This document shows, in pieces, positions 8,185 through 17,465 of a stretch of 64,000 nt of DNA. The stretch lies in assembly GCF_003667545.1 (NCBI RefSeq), contig NZ_RCUV01000003.1, positions 284,307 through 348,306 on the forward strand, given 5' to 3'. The notes beneath the pieces are model-generated. The model ran no database searches, was not told the origin of the DNA, and saw only the letters and a program-made list of their open reading frames with translations. This stretch comes from Mycetocola manganoxydans. GTDB taxonomy: Bacteria; Actinomycetota; Actinomycetes; Actinomycetales; Microbacteriaceae. The translations under genes were made by a program, and so were the position numbers. Within the stretch, counting starts at the first letter, position 1; every line of letters begins with the position of its first letter.

Positions 8185-9603
8185 TCACCGCGTGAGCTCC
8201 CCCAGACGCAATGGCTCGACCGGGTTGTCGAGGTTCGCTCCGCCCCGGTAACGAGCACCGATGTGCTCGGCGGGCAGGTGCGCTCCGCCACCGAACAGTC
8301 GCTCGCGCAGGGTTTCACCCGGTTCGTACCCCTCACGCAGGCGGCCACGCTTGCGCAGCTCTGGCACGACGAGCTCCACGAAATCGCGCGTGGTCCCGAA
8401 CGAGTGGTACTGGCGCAGGTTGATCCCGTCGACACCGTCCTCGTCGAGCCAGCGTTCGATTTCGTCTGCGACGACACCGGGAGTTCCCGCCACGAAGTAG
8501 CGGCCTTCCCTCCCGTTCCGTGCGTCGTCGACGAGGTCCCCCGCTGTCTTTCCCGGTGGAAGCGATCGCGCGAACGGCACCCCGGTCTTCCCTTCGCGCT
8601 CGAGGATGTCGGAGACGAGTGTCTCGCGGGGGTATGCGGTCGGGTCGATCGCGAAACCGCCGTGGGCGAGGATTCCGTCGACGCTCGAGTGCTCGCGATA
8701 GCTGGCGAGCTTTCTCTCCACCTCGGCATCCGTTCGCCCGGTCACGACACCGGCCTGGACGATGAAGCGGATGCCGTTCCTCTCGCGACCGTGCCGCTCG
8801 GCGGCATCCCGCATCGCATCCGTGTTCCGGATGAAGTCGGCGGCCGACCTGCCGCCGGTGAAGACGACCTCGGCGTGCCGGCCGGCGAATTCGATCCCCG
8901 CCGGTGAACCGGTGGCCTGGTAGAGCACGGGGGTGCGCTGGGGTGACGGGGCAACGAGGTGCGGGCCGGCGACGCGGAAGTTCTCTCCGGCGTGGTGGAT
9001 GTACCGCACCTTCGCCGGGTCGCTGAACACGCCCGCCTGCCTGTCCTTCACGACGGCATCGTCGTCCCACGAGCCCTCCCACAGCTTGTACAGAACATCG
9101 AGGTATTCGTCGGCGATCTCGTACCGCTTGTCGTGGGGAATTTCGTCGTCGAGACCGAAATTGCGCGCAGCATTCGGCAGGTAGGAGGTGACGATGTTCC
9201 AGCCCATCCGCCCCTTTGTCAGGTGGTCGAGCGTGCTCATCCGGCGGGCGAACGCGAACGGCGGCTCGTAGCTGGTGGAGAAGGTGACCCCGAATCCAAC
9301 GGACTTCGTGACGGCCGCCATCGCCGGAACGATCGTCAGCGGGTCGAGGTTGGGGATCTGCAGCCCCTCCCGGATCGCTGTCTCCGGTCCGCCGCGGAAC
9401 ACGTCGTACGCTCCGACGACGTCGGCGAGGAAGATTCCGTCGAACCCGCCGGCCTCGGTGAGTTGAGCGAGTTCGGTCCAGTAGTCGATGTCGGCGTACC
9501 GGTCGCGGTTGTTGTCCTCGAGTACCCACAGTCCGTGGGTGATGTGGCTCACACACGCCATCTCGAACAGGTTGAGGGCGAGCTTCTTCGGTTCGGTGCT
9601 CAT
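8185..9603 (-). CDS. LLM-class flavin-dependent monooxygenase (NtaA/SnaA/DszA type)
   Basis: A 472-residue bacterial luciferase-like TIM-barrel enzyme of the NtaA/SnaA/DszA/SoxA group, which uses reduced FMN and oxygen to oxidise small organosulfur or amine compounds. Family features are the start LALNLFEMACVSHITHGLW, the RYADIDYWTELAQ segment, STLDHLTKGRMGWNIVTS and the later SPQRTPVLYQATGSPAG, all typical of DszA-like enzymes. It is the last gene of a minus-strand operon, and its ATG overlaps the stop of the acyl-CoA dehydrogenase-like gene (ATGA), so translation is coupled. The peptide-type importer upstream points to uptake and desulfurisation of a sulfonate, sulfone or thio-compound. A role in degrading aminopolycarboxylates (NTA/EDTA) is the alternative. 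Confidence 0.85.
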   Translation of the reverse strand: MSTEPKKLALNLFEMACVSHITHGLWVLEDNNRDRYADIDYWTELAQLTEAGGFDGIFLADVVGAYDVFRGGPETAIREGLQIPNLDPLTIVPAMAAVTKSVGFGVTFSTSYEPPFAFARRMSTLDHLTKGRMGWNIVTSYLPNAARNFGLDDEIPHDKRYEIADEYLDVLYKLWEGSWDDDAVVKDRQAGVFSDPAKVRYIHHAGENFRVAGPHLVAPSPQRTPVLYQATGSPAGIEFAGRHAEVVFTGGRSAADFIRNTDAMRDAAERHGRERNGIRFIVQAGVVTGRTDAEVERKLASYREHSSVDGILAHGGFAIDPTAYPRETLVSDILEREGKTGVPFARSLPPGKTAGDLVDDARNGREGRYFVAGTPGVVADEIERWLDEDGVDGINLRQYHSFGTTRDFVELVVPELRKRGRLREGYEPGETLRERLFGGGAHLPAEHIGARYRGGANLDNPVEPLRLGELTR

Positions 9604-10829
9604 GCTCGTGCGCTCCCCTGCGTCGTTTCTGCCGGCGCCCCTGCACCCTGCCAGCTCGGTGGCCTGTCGTTGAGGTGGTAGTCCCCGATTTGCCTGGCCC
9701 GCTGGACGGCGGGGTTGTGGGAGGCGACGGTGCGGGCGTTTCTCCAGTGCCGGTCGAGCGCTGCCCCGGTGCCGACGGCGGATGCTCCCCCCACCTCGAA
9801 CAGTTCGGTGGTCGCGTCGAGCACGAGAGGCAACACCACCTGCTGAGCCTTGAACACGTTGAGTTCGGCCATGAGGAACGCCTCATCGGTGCCGCGCCCG
9901 GAAATGGAGTCCCGGAGGGCGCGGTCGAGTTCATCCGCACTGGAACGGACGATCGCGCGTGCCGACCACGCCGCACTCGCGACTTTGCCGACGACCGCCT
10001 GCACGAGCTCGTTCTCCCGCGGCAGCGCCTCGCCGGCGAAACCGAAGATGCGGCGGCGGGGCCGCACGAAGTCGACCGTGTCGTCGAGTGCCGCCTGCGC
10101 GATTCCCGCAGCGGTGGCGAGCAGGCACAACTGGAACACGGCGGCGAGGTACCGGGACTGGCGGCTGTCCGGTTCTGCTCGCGTGATGTCGGCCGGGTCG
10201 ATGGGAACGTCGGTGAAGACCGCGGTTCCACTCCCGGTGAGTTTCTGGCCGAATCCGTCCCAGTCGTCGACGACGCTGACCCCGTTGTGCGCTGTTCGCA
10301 CGGTCACACCCACCCGTTCGTCGCCGTCGAGGGCGGAGAGGTAGATCCAGTCGGCGTAGATGCTTCCTGTGGTGTAGAACTTGCGTCCGGTGAGCAGTGG
10401 TACGCCGTCGAGCCGGGTGATCCTGGTAGTGATCTCGGCGGTCTCCTGTTTCTCGGACTGCGCGTTGCCGACAAAATCACCGGAGAGGATGCGATCCCGC
10501 CAGCGGATGCTGTCAGCCGAGTCCGGGTTGAGCAGGAGAGTTTCGACGAACGCGAGGTGTCCACGGTAGAGGTGGGCGACGTTCGAGTCCGCTGCTGCAA
10601 GGTCGATGAGTTCGTCGAAGACGTCGGCGAGCCGCGTGGCCGGGCTGCCGTCATCCGCCAGCCTGCGGCGGCCGAAGCCGATCTCCTGCAGGGCACGGAC
10701 TTCGGCGAACGGGAGGCGACGGGTGCGCTCCCTGTCGAGGGCGCCGCGGCGGATGTCGTCGACGAGCGTGCGGAAGGTCGAGGTGAAGGCGTGCCCGTGA
10801 AGGCAGGGGCGGGGAGTGGTGAGAGTCAT
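9600..10829 (-). CDS. Acyl-CoA dehydrogenase family oxygenase (DszC/SfnB-like)
   Basis: A 409-residue protein with the acyl-CoA dehydrogenase fold. The middle beta domain is seen as GRKFYTTGSIYADWIYLSAL and GFGQKLTGSGTAVFTDVPID, and the C-terminal helical domain carries an EVGGASAVGTGAALDRHWRN segment like DszC and SfnB. Members next to LLM-class monooxygenases are FMNH2-dependent oxygenases in sulfur acquisition rather than fatty-acid enzymes, so I read it as a desulfurisation oxygenase or an oxidoreductase of the same path. It lies 20 bases after the ABC ATPase gene and overlaps the next gene by four bases. Confidence 0.8.
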   Translation of the reverse strand: MTLTTPRPCLHGHAFTSTFRTLVDDIRRGALDRERTRRLPFAEVRALQEIGFGRRRLADDGSPATRLADVFDELIDLAAADSNVAHLYRGHLAFVETLLLNPDSADSIRWRDRILSGDFVGNAQSEKQETAEITTRITRLDGVPLLTGRKFYTTGSIYADWIYLSALDGDERVGVTVRTAHNGVSVVDDWDGFGQKLTGSGTAVFTDVPIDPADITRAEPDSRQSRYLAAVFQLCLLATAAGIAQAALDDTVDFVRPRRRIFGFAGEALPRENELVQAVVGKVASAAWSARAIVRSSADELDRALRDSISGRGTDEAFLMAELNVFKAQQVVLPLVLDATTELFEVGGASAVGTGAALDRHWRNARTVASHNPAVQRARQIGDYHLNDRPPSWQGAGAPAETTQGSARA

Positions 10830-10849
10830 GGCATCCGTTTCTGGGGGTC

Positions 10850-12499
10850 TCAGGATGAGAGCGTCGTGACCCGGGACGGGCCGGGGATGGAGTCGAGCAG
10901 CCGGCGGGTGTACGGGCTGCGCGGTGCCGAGAAGATCTCACTCACCGGCCCGGACTCGACGAGGGTGCCCGAGTCGAGAACGGACACCTCGTCGGCGATC
11001 TGCCGCACGAGGCTGAGGTCGTGGGAGATGAACAGATAGGTCAGGTTGTGCGTCTCCCGCAGGTCGAAGAGCAGGTCGATGATCCGCGATTGAACGGTGA
11101 CGTCAAGAGCGGAGGTGGGTTCGTCGAGCACGAGGATGCCGGGGTGTGAGATGAGGGCCCGCGCGACCGCGACCCGCTGGCGTTGCCCGCCGGAGAGTTC
11201 GCGGGGGCGCCGGTCGAGAACCGACGACGGCAGGGCCACCTGGTCGAGTGCTTCGGCGACCCGTTCGGCCCGTGCGGCCCGCGAGCGCTGACCGGCGAGG
11301 ATCAGCGGCTCCTCGAGAGCGCGCCGGACGGAGAAGCGCGGATCGAGGGCGGCGAGCGGGTTCTGGTACACCAGCTGGAGTTGCTGGGCGTGGGGATTGG
11401 AGTGCACGGGGGTTCTCTCGAGCGTGCGGTCGCCGACCCGGATCTCACCAGAGTCGAACGCCGTCAGACCCGCGATGGCGCGGGCGATGGTGGTCTTGCC
11501 CGAACCGGACTCCCCGACGAGGGCGTGCGTGGACCCGGCGGCGACGGTGAACGAGACGCCGTCCACGGCCGCGTGCGACCCGAACCGTTTGACGAGTCCC
11601 GAGACCGTGATCGCGTTCAATTCGGGAGCGGGGTGGACGGATGCCGCACGGCGGTCGCGGTATTTGTCCGGCGAGAGCGCCGGGGCGTCGGAGAACAATT
11701 GGCGCGTGTACGGGTCGAGCGGGTTCTCGACGATGTCGGCTGTCGCCCCGGATTCGACGAGCTCACCCTGGTGAAGCACGGCGATCGTGTCGCTGCGCTC
11801 CCCGGCGAGAGCGAGGTCGTGGGTGATGAACAGCAGCGCGAGCCCGAGTTCGCGTTGCAGGTCGCCGAGCAGGTCGAGGATCGTTTTCTGCACCGTGACG
11901 TCGAGAGCCGACGTGGGTTCGTCCGCGATGAGGAGCTTCGGTTCACCCGCGATCGCGATGGCGATGAGCACACGCTGCAGCTGACCGCCGCTCAGCTCGT
12001 GCGGGTAGGAACGCACCCGCCGCTCGGGGTCGCGGATGCCGACCCGGTCGAGCAGCGCGATGGTGCGCTCGAGCACGGTGCGTCTCGTCGCCGACGAATG
12101 CTGGAGCAGGGCGGCACCGACCTGGGAGCCGATTCTCTGCAGCGGATCGAGGGAGCTCAGCGGGTCCTGCGGGACGAACCCGACGACGGTGCCGCGGAGG
12201 CCATGCCATCCGCGCCGGGACAGCTCCGTGACATCCTGTCCGTCGATGCGGACCGTGCCCGATTCGATCCGGCCGTTGGCGGGCAGGAGCCCACCGGCGG
12301 CGAGCGCGATCGTGCTCTTTCCCGAGCCGGACTGGCCGACGAGCGCGAGGGTCTTGCCAGCCTGGAGGGAGAGGCTGACGTCGCGGACGACGGTTGTGGC
12401 TGCACGGCCGCTCGCGTAGCCGATCGTGAGGTCGGTGATTTCCAGGATCGGTGCCGTCGTCGGGGGCGTTGTCGGTGTGGCGGGGAGCGTGAGGGTCAT
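10850..12499 (-). CDS. Fused dipeptide-type ABC transporter ATPase (DppD-DppF-like)
   Basis: A 549-residue protein with two complete nucleotide-binding domains in one chain. The first has Walker A GQSGSGKS at 55-62 and signature LSGGQLQR; the second has Walker A GESGSGKT near 330 and signature LSGGQRQR. Both halves carry the C-terminal sequence seen in peptide/nickel-type importers (DPYTRQLF, SPYTRRLL). It energises import by the two permeases encoded just upstream, with the lipoprotein at 14440 as receptor. Tandem fusions of this kind are common in actinobacterial Dpp/Opp systems. Confidence 0.9.
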   Translation of the reverse strand: MTLTLPATPTTPPTTAPILEITDLTIGYASGRAATTVVRDVSLSLQAGKTLALVGQSGSGKSTIALAAGGLLPANGRIESGTVRIDGQDVTELSRRGWHGLRGTVVGFVPQDPLSSLDPLQRIGSQVGAALLQHSSATRRTVLERTIALLDRVGIRDPERRVRSYPHELSGGQLQRVLIAIAIAGEPKLLIADEPTSALDVTVQKTILDLLGDLQRELGLALLFITHDLALAGERSDTIAVLHQGELVESGATADIVENPLDPYTRQLFSDAPALSPDKYRDRRAASVHPAPELNAITVSGLVKRFGSHAAVDGVSFTVAAGSTHALVGESGSGKTTIARAIAGLTAFDSGEIRVGDRTLERTPVHSNPHAQQLQLVYQNPLAALDPRFSVRRALEEPLILAGQRSRAARAERVAEALDQVALPSSVLDRRPRELSGGQRQRVAVARALISHPGILVLDEPTSALDVTVQSRIIDLLFDLRETHNLTYLFISHDLSLVRQIADEVSVLDSGTLVESGPVSEIFSAPRSPYTRRLLDSIPGPSRVTTLSS

Positions 12500-12500
12500 G

Positions 12501-13394
12501 TCAGTCCTTCCGAGTGGAGCTGAAGATGGAGTTGATCCGGCTGATCGACAGCACGGTGAGCACGATGACGAGCCCGGGGAGGAGGGTGAGCCATGGCGAC
12601 GACACGATGTACTCGCGTCCTTCGGCGACGAGGAGGCCCCACTCCGGCTGGGGCGGCGGGGCTCCGTAGCCGAGAAAGCTCAGGGCGGCGATCCAGAGAA
12701 TGGATGCCCCGAATTGAAGGGCCGTCATCGACAGGACCGCGGAGTAGGAGTTCGGCAGGACGTGCCGGAACAGAACGGTGAAGCGTTTTGCGCCGATGTG
12801 GTGGGCGGCTTCGACGAAGGTCAGGTTTGTGACGGTGAGCACCTCCGAGCGCATGAGCCGCGTGAACGTCGCCACCGAGGCGATGCCGACGGCGATCGCG
12901 GCGTTGGTCGCACCGAAGCCCAGGGCGACGACGACGACCATCGACAGCAGCAGCCCGGGGATCGACAGGAGCACGTCGATGACGCGGCTGACGATCACAT
13001 CCACCCATTTTCCAAAGTAGGCGGCGAGGAGCCCGAGCAACGATCCGACGCCGAGACCGATCGTCACGGCGAGAAGAGACGCCGAGATGGTGCGGCTGGT
13101 GCCGAAGACGACCCGGGAGAGCAGGTCGCGTCCGAGATAGTCGGTGCCGAACGGGTGGGCGAGGCTCGGCCCCGCGAGCGTGGTGCCCGGTGTCGCTTCG
13201 AGCGGGTCGTACGCGGTGAGAAGCCCCGGCCACAGGATCGCCACCCCGAGGAGGGCGAGGAACAGGACGGCGGCGGCGTCGGCGACCCGTCCTCCGCCGC
13301 GGAAGGCCGCGATCGCCCGTCGTGTCGGGCCTCCCGGGGCGAACCGGCGGAAGGGCGCGCTGGCCGGCGAGGTCACGAGGGTCGAATCGGTCAT
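12501..13394 (-). CDS. ABC transporter permease, DppC type
   Basis: A 297-residue inner-membrane permease of the peptide/nickel (BPD_transp_1) family with an N-terminal cytoplasmic tail and six predicted membrane spans. The conserved DppC-type segment HPFGTDYLGRDLLSRVVFG precedes the first periplasmic-facing spans, and the EAA-type loop is visible as EAAHHIGAKRFTVLFRHVLP. It overlaps the preceding permease gene by four bases (ATGA) and ends two bases before the ATPase gene start, so the three are translated as a unit. Confidence 0.88.
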   Translation of the reverse strand: MTDSTLVTSPASAPFRRFAPGGPTRRAIAAFRGGGRVADAAAVLFLALLGVAILWPGLLTAYDPLEATPGTTLAGPSLAHPFGTDYLGRDLLSRVVFGTSRTISASLLAVTIGLGVGSLLGLLAAYFGKWVDVIVSRVIDVLLSIPGLLLSMVVVVALGFGATNAAIAVGIASVATFTRLMRSEVLTVTNLTFVEAAHHIGAKRFTVLFRHVLPNSYSAVLSMTALQFGASILWIAALSFLGYGAPPPQPEWGLLVAEGREYIVSSPWLTLLPGLVIVLTVLSISRINSIFSSTRKD

Positions 13395-14377
13395 GACACT
13401 GCTGCTTTCTGCGTCGGTGCGACCGTCACGGCGACCGGTTTCGGAGCCGTCCGGATCCGCGGGTCGATGAGCGGGTAGACGAGGTCGGTGACGAGGTTCA
13501 CGAGGGTGAAGACGATCGCCACGATCATCACGATCGCCTGGACCACCGGGCCGTCCTGCGCACGGACCGCCTGTTCGGTGACGAATCCGAGGCCGGCCCG
13601 GGAGAAGATCGCCTCGGCGATGACCGAACCGGCGAGCAGGTCGCCGATCGTCAGGCCCAGCAGGGTGACAGCGGGAATCGAGCCGTTCTTGATCACGTGT
13701 CCGGTGATGATCCGGTATTCGGGCACGCCCTGTGCACGGAGCACGGTGACGAACGGTTCGCCGTACGCCTTGCGCAGCCCCTGGATGAGGACTTGAGCGA
13801 TGGGCGCGTTCACCCCGACGGCGAGGGTGATCGCCGGCAGGAGGAGTGACTTGACCCCCTCGTCTCGGATCGACGAGAACCAGCCGAGCTGGTACGCGAA
13901 CACCTGCAGGAGCAGAAGACCGATCAGGAACCCGGGAGTCGACAGCGCGAGCACCGGCAGCACGGCGAAGAGCTTTCGGAGCGGAGCGAACGGCGCGAAG
14001 ACGGCGCCGAGGGCGACCCCGAGAGCGAGCACGATGGTGAACAGGAGGGCGACAGCGGCGAGCGCGACGGTGTCTCCGAGGCCCTGCTGGATCAGGTCCG
14101 CGACCGGTCGTCCTGTCGCCAGGGAGTACCCCAGGTCGCCTGAGAACAGCCGCGTGACCGAGATCCAGAACTGTTCGATCGAAGCCTTGTCGAGGTTGTA
14201 GTACTCGAGGATCGCCCCGGCCTGGTCTGCCGGAATGGGATTCTGCGGATTGTTGATCCTGCTCGCCACCGGGTCACCGGGGAGGAAGAACAGGACGGCG
14301 TAGACGAAGACGTAGGTGAGGGCGATGACGAGCAGTGAATGCCCGAGCCGCCGGAGAACGAAGGGGAGGGATGTCAT
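13391..14377 (-). CDS. ABC transporter permease, DppB type
   Basis: A 328-residue permease beginning MTSLPFVLRRLGHSLLVIAL, the usual DppB start with the first membrane span. The family segment FLPGDPVASRI follows, and the EAA-type loop (YGEPFVTVLRAQGVPEYRI) lies in the middle. The start at 14377 was chosen because GAGGAG stands just upstream and homologous permeases start here; the frame stays open further upstream, but that part has no membrane character and overlaps the binding-protein gene. It forms the channel together with the DppC-type partner. Confidence 0.88.
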   Translation of the reverse strand: MTSLPFVLRRLGHSLLVIALTYVFVYAVLFFLPGDPVASRINNPQNPIPADQAGAILEYYNLDKASIEQFWISVTRLFSGDLGYSLATGRPVADLIQQGLGDTVALAAVALLFTIVLALGVALGAVFAPFAPLRKLFAVLPVLALSTPGFLIGLLLLQVFAYQLGWFSSIRDEGVKSLLLPAITLAVGVNAPIAQVLIQGLRKAYGEPFVTVLRAQGVPEYRIITGHVIKNGSIPAVTLLGLTIGDLLAGSVIAEAIFSRAGLGFVTEQAVRAQDGPVVQAIVMIVAIVFTLVNLVTDLVYPLIDPRIRTAPKPVAVTVAPTQKAAVS

Positions 14378-14439
14378 GGGAGCTCCTCGGGAGCGGATGC
14401 CGGCCACGCGTCGCGCGACGCGGCATCCGTTCTCGTGTT

Positions 14440-16095
14440 CTATTTCTTCTCGGTCCAGGTGTTGTAGAACCAGGGCCGCGCTTCGGCGCCCCACTCGAAG
14501 TCCCTGATGTGCGGCTGGTAGGCGAAGACCTGCGTGTCGTTGAGGATCGGCAGCAGGTAGGCCTGGTCGACGACGTAGTCCTGCAGTTCGCCGAGGATCG
14601 CGGCCCGTTCGTCGGGGTCGATCGCGGTGATGTGGTCGGTGAGGAGCGCATCGAGCTTCGGGTCGGGCGTCGGCAGGTTGAGCGAGTTCGTGTACGCGCT
14701 GTGGTAGTTCACGGTGAGGCGCAGCGGGTCGGCCTCTGGCCAGCCGTTGCGGCGGACTCCGACGTTGGGATCCTCGAGCGTCGTGACGTAGCTCGCGTAG
14801 TCGGTCTCCTTGATCTCGAGGTCGATTCCGATCTGCTTGAGCTGCCACTGCACGAGCTGGAACAACGGTTTCGCCGTGCTGTCATACACGTCGACGTAGG
14901 TCAGGATGGACAGCGGCTCCCCGTTCTTCTCGCGGATGCCGTCGGCGTTACGTTCCGTCCATCCCGCTTCATCGAGCAGGCGGTTGGACTCCTCAGGGTT
15001 GTACGCGAGCTTCTCGGACTGGTCCCGATAGCCGATCGAACCCGGCGTGATGATGCTCGATGCTGCGTCCCAGTTGTCGGTGTAGAGGTCGTCCACGATC
15101 TGCTCGCGGTCGATCCCGACCTGGAGCGCCTTGCGCACGTTGATGTCATCGAGGAACGGGGCCGACTGGCGGACGTCCCAGACGTTGGCGTTGCCGATGC
15201 CCTGCACACCGACGACGGTGAGACCTGCATCCTCCAACGTCTTCTCCTCGCTCGGCTGGACGTACCGGATGAGGTCTGCTTCACCGGAGCGCAGCGACCC
15301 GAGCCGGACGCTGTCCTCGGTGACGGGAAGCACGACGATCTCGTCGAGGTACGCCTCCCCCTGGTTCTCGACGCCGGGCGGTGCCCAGGCGTAACCGTCG
15401 CGCTTAGTGAAGACGATCTCTTTTCCGTACGTTTCGGATTCGACGACGAACGGGCCACTGCCGATGAAACCGCTGATCTGCGACTGCTTCTCGATGCTTG
15501 CGTCGATCGTGGCATCGGCGGCGAGCGCCGTACGCCAGTACGACAACACGGCGAGGAACGGCGCGCTCGGCGCTGCCAGCGTCACCGTGACGGTCTGCTC
15601 GGCGTCATCGGACTCGACCGATTCGACCTTCGGGAACCAGTTGTTCGCGGGGATGCCTTTCTCAGCATCGCCGTAGGCCTGCCACTCCAGGTTCCGCTTC
15701 ACGCTCGCCGCGTCGAGGTCGGTTCCGTCGGAGTAGGTGACTCCGTCGCGGATCGAGAACTCGTAGACGAGTCCGTCGTCGCTGATCTCCCAGCTTTCGG
15801 CGATCCACGGTTTTAGTTCAAGCGTCTCGGGGTCGCGGAAGATGAGACGGTCGCCAATGTTCTGGATGTAGGCGCTGTCCTGCCAGGTTCCGCTGGACTG
15901 GAGTTGCGTGTTCGACGACAGCTCGGCGTCGAGGTAGACGAGAGTGCCGCCGTTCTTCTCAGTGGAGTTTCCGCCGGCAGCGGGAGTTGCGGCGCAGGAG
16001 CTGAGGAGCATCGCCGCTGCGAGCGCTGCGGCTGCGATCGGGGTGGCGCGGCGGACGGGTGTCCAGCGACGGGTGACGGCTGTCTGTCGTGACAT
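14440..16095 (-). CDS. Peptide-type ABC substrate-binding lipoprotein (SBP_bac_5)
   Basis: A 551-residue extracytoplasmic receptor. The signal sequence ends in the lipobox LSSC with Cys34 as the lipidated residue. The mature protein shows the family 5 pattern: IGDRLIFRDPETLELKPWIA near the start, the VRKALQVGIDREQIVDDLY-like segment in the middle, and YVDVYDSTAKPLFQLVQWQL late in the chain. The start at 16095 follows GAGGAG; an upstream in-frame start at 16266 would place the signal peptide internally. It is the first gene of the importer and oxygenase operon and so defines the imported compound, which the sequence does not reveal. Confidence 0.85.
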   Translation of the reverse strand: MSRQTAVTRRWTPVRRATPIAAAALAAAMLLSSCAATPAAGGNSTEKNGGTLVYLDAELSSNTQLQSSGTWQDSAYIQNIGDRLIFRDPETLELKPWIAESWEISDDGLVYEFSIRDGVTYSDGTDLDAASVKRNLEWQAYGDAEKGIPANNWFPKVESVESDDAEQTVTVTLAAPSAPFLAVLSYWRTALAADATIDASIEKQSQISGFIGSGPFVVESETYGKEIVFTKRDGYAWAPPGVENQGEAYLDEIVVLPVTEDSVRLGSLRSGEADLIRYVQPSEEKTLEDAGLTVVGVQGIGNANVWDVRQSAPFLDDINVRKALQVGIDREQIVDDLYTDNWDAASSIITPGSIGYRDQSEKLAYNPEESNRLLDEAGWTERNADGIREKNGEPLSILTYVDVYDSTAKPLFQLVQWQLKQIGIDLEIKETDYASYVTTLEDPNVGVRRNGWPEADPLRLTVNYHSAYTNSLNLPTPDPKLDALLTDHITAIDPDERAAILGELQDYVVDQAYLLPILNDTQVFAYQPHIRDFEWGAEARPWFYNTWTEKK

Positions 16096-16277
16096 GATGC
16101 TCCTCGGAGAATGCGATACCCCGCTGATCGGCTCCAATGGCCGAGGCGGTGAAAGCAAGCATGCTGAGGCATCCGTTTCGAGCGCTACAGACGTTAAGCA
16201 ATGAGTCGTCGTGTGTCGTAACACAGCGGGTGTTCGCGGACCGGTCACCGGCCGTCGGTTCGACAAATCGGGGCGGC

Positions 16278-16295
16278 TTAGGTTAGCCTAACCTT
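16278..16295 (+). promoter_or_regulatory. DtxR/IdeR-type iron box
   Basis: TTAGGTTAGCCTAACCTT is almost identical to the 19-base iron-box consensus bound by DtxR/IdeR with Fe(II). It lies 80 bases before the siderophore-binding lipoprotein gene and overlaps the likely promoter, so the transport operon should be repressed when iron is plentiful. Confidence 0.9.
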
Positions 16296-16374
16296 CGGAC
16301 AGTGAGCGCCCCCGAATGGGGCCATCCTGTCTGCCGAATCTGGCCACTTTCCCTTCCTGAACTGGAGTTCTTCG

Positions 16375-17328
16375 ATGACCCCTGCTCGCTCTCGCTCTCT
16401 CTCCCTCGGCGCTCTCGCGCTCGCCAGCGCCCTCGCCGTGACCGGTTGCGCCGCAACGCCCGCCGAGTCCGCTCCGAAAAAAGCTGCGGCAACCGAGATC
16501 GACGTGACGCACGTGCAGGGAACCACCGAGGTTCCGGTCAACCCGAAGAAGGTCATCACTTTCGACATGGCATCGCTCGACACCCTCGACGCGCTTGACG
16601 TGAAGGTCGCGGGCCTGCCGCAGCAGAACGTTCCCGAGTACCTCAGCGAGTACGCGGGTGAGGAGTATCTGAACGCCGGAACTCTCTTCGAGCCCGACTA
16701 CGAGGCCGTCAACGCGGCAGAGCCCGACCTCATCATCGTCGCGAACCGTTCCGCCGCCGCCTACGAGGAACTCAGCAAGATCGCACCGACGATCGACCTC
16801 ACCCTCGATTGGGAGGACTACCTGCCGAGCTTCCGCACCAACGTCGAAACCCTCGGCGAGATCTTCGAGAAGGAAGACGAAGCCACCGAAGCCCTCGACC
16901 AGATCGACGCCAAGATCGATGACGCCAAAGAATTGGCAGCGGATGCCGGCACCGGCTTGATCATCATGACCAACGCGGGTGAAATCACGGCATACGGGAG
17001 CGGCTCGCGCTTCGGCTGGCTGCACGACGAACTCGGCCTTGCCACGGCGATCGACGATGTCGAAGCCGCAACGCACGGTGACCCCGTCTCTGCCGAGTTC
17101 ATCCTCGAGGCGAACCCGGACTGGCTGCTCGTGCTCGACCGCGACGCGGCGATCGGTGAGAGCGGTTCCACCGCTCAGCAGGTTCTGGATAACGAAGTCA
17201 TCGCGAGCACCACCGCCTGGCAGGAAGACCAGGTCCTCTACCTCGACAGCGTTCCGTTCTACGTCGTCATGAGCGGCCTCGGCGCCGTCAACCAGATGGT
17301 CGACCAGATCACGGTTGGCCTGAAGTAA
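16375..17328 (+). CDS. Iron-siderophore ABC substrate-binding lipoprotein
   Basis: A 317-residue class III binding protein (FatB/CeuE-like, Fer4-type periplasmic binding fold). The signal peptide ends in the lipobox VTGC with Cys25 lipidated. The N-terminal lobe carries VNPKKVITFDMASLDTLDAL and EPDYEAVNAAEPDLIIVANR, the segments usual for siderophore receptors. GGAG precedes the ATG. It is the first gene behind the iron box and is followed by a strong hairpin, which probably lets the receptor be made in excess over the permeases. It would bind a ferric siderophore at the outer face of the membrane. Confidence 0.9.
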   Translation: MTPARSRSLSLGALALASALAVTGCAATPAESAPKKAAATEIDVTHVQGTTEVPVNPKKVITFDMASLDTLDALDVKVAGLPQQNVPEYLSEYAGEEYLNAGTLFEPDYEAVNAAEPDLIIVANRSAAAYEELSKIAPTIDLTLDWEDYLPSFRTNVETLGEIFEKEDEATEALDQIDAKIDDAKELAADAGTGLIIMTNAGEITAYGSGSRFGWLHDELGLATAIDDVEAATHGDPVSAEFILEANPDWLLVLDRDAAIGESGSTAQQVLDNEVIASTTAWQEDQVLYLDSVPFYVVMSGLGAVNQMVDQITVGLK

Positions 17329-17348
17329 TTTCTGCACCGGCCCGCATC

Positions 17349-17377
17349 GAAGCGCCCCGGGAACCCCGGGGCGCTTC
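17349..17377 (+). terminator. GC-rich hairpin between receptor and permease genes
   Basis: Perfect 13-base arms (17349-17361 and 17365-17377) enclose a three-base loop. There is no following T-run, so it more likely stabilises the receptor mRNA or gives partial termination than stops transcription completely. It lies inside the open frame that extends the next gene upstream. Confidence 0.65.
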
Positions 17378-17465
17378 GGCGCACCCGAAAGTCGCACGAC
17401 CCCGATCCCCGCGCCGGTCAGCCCTCCTGCTGACCGGCGCGGGGATCGCCGTTCTCCTGCTCGCC

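Noticed and set aside
8333..10231. Minus-strand 632-residue frame across both oxygenase genes
   Set aside because: Pro/Arg-rich composition and overlap with two conserved genes in the proper frame.
14378..14848. N-terminal extension of the DppB-type permease
   Set aside because: The upstream frame overlaps the binding-protein gene out of phase and lacks membrane character; GAGGAG marks the start at 14377.
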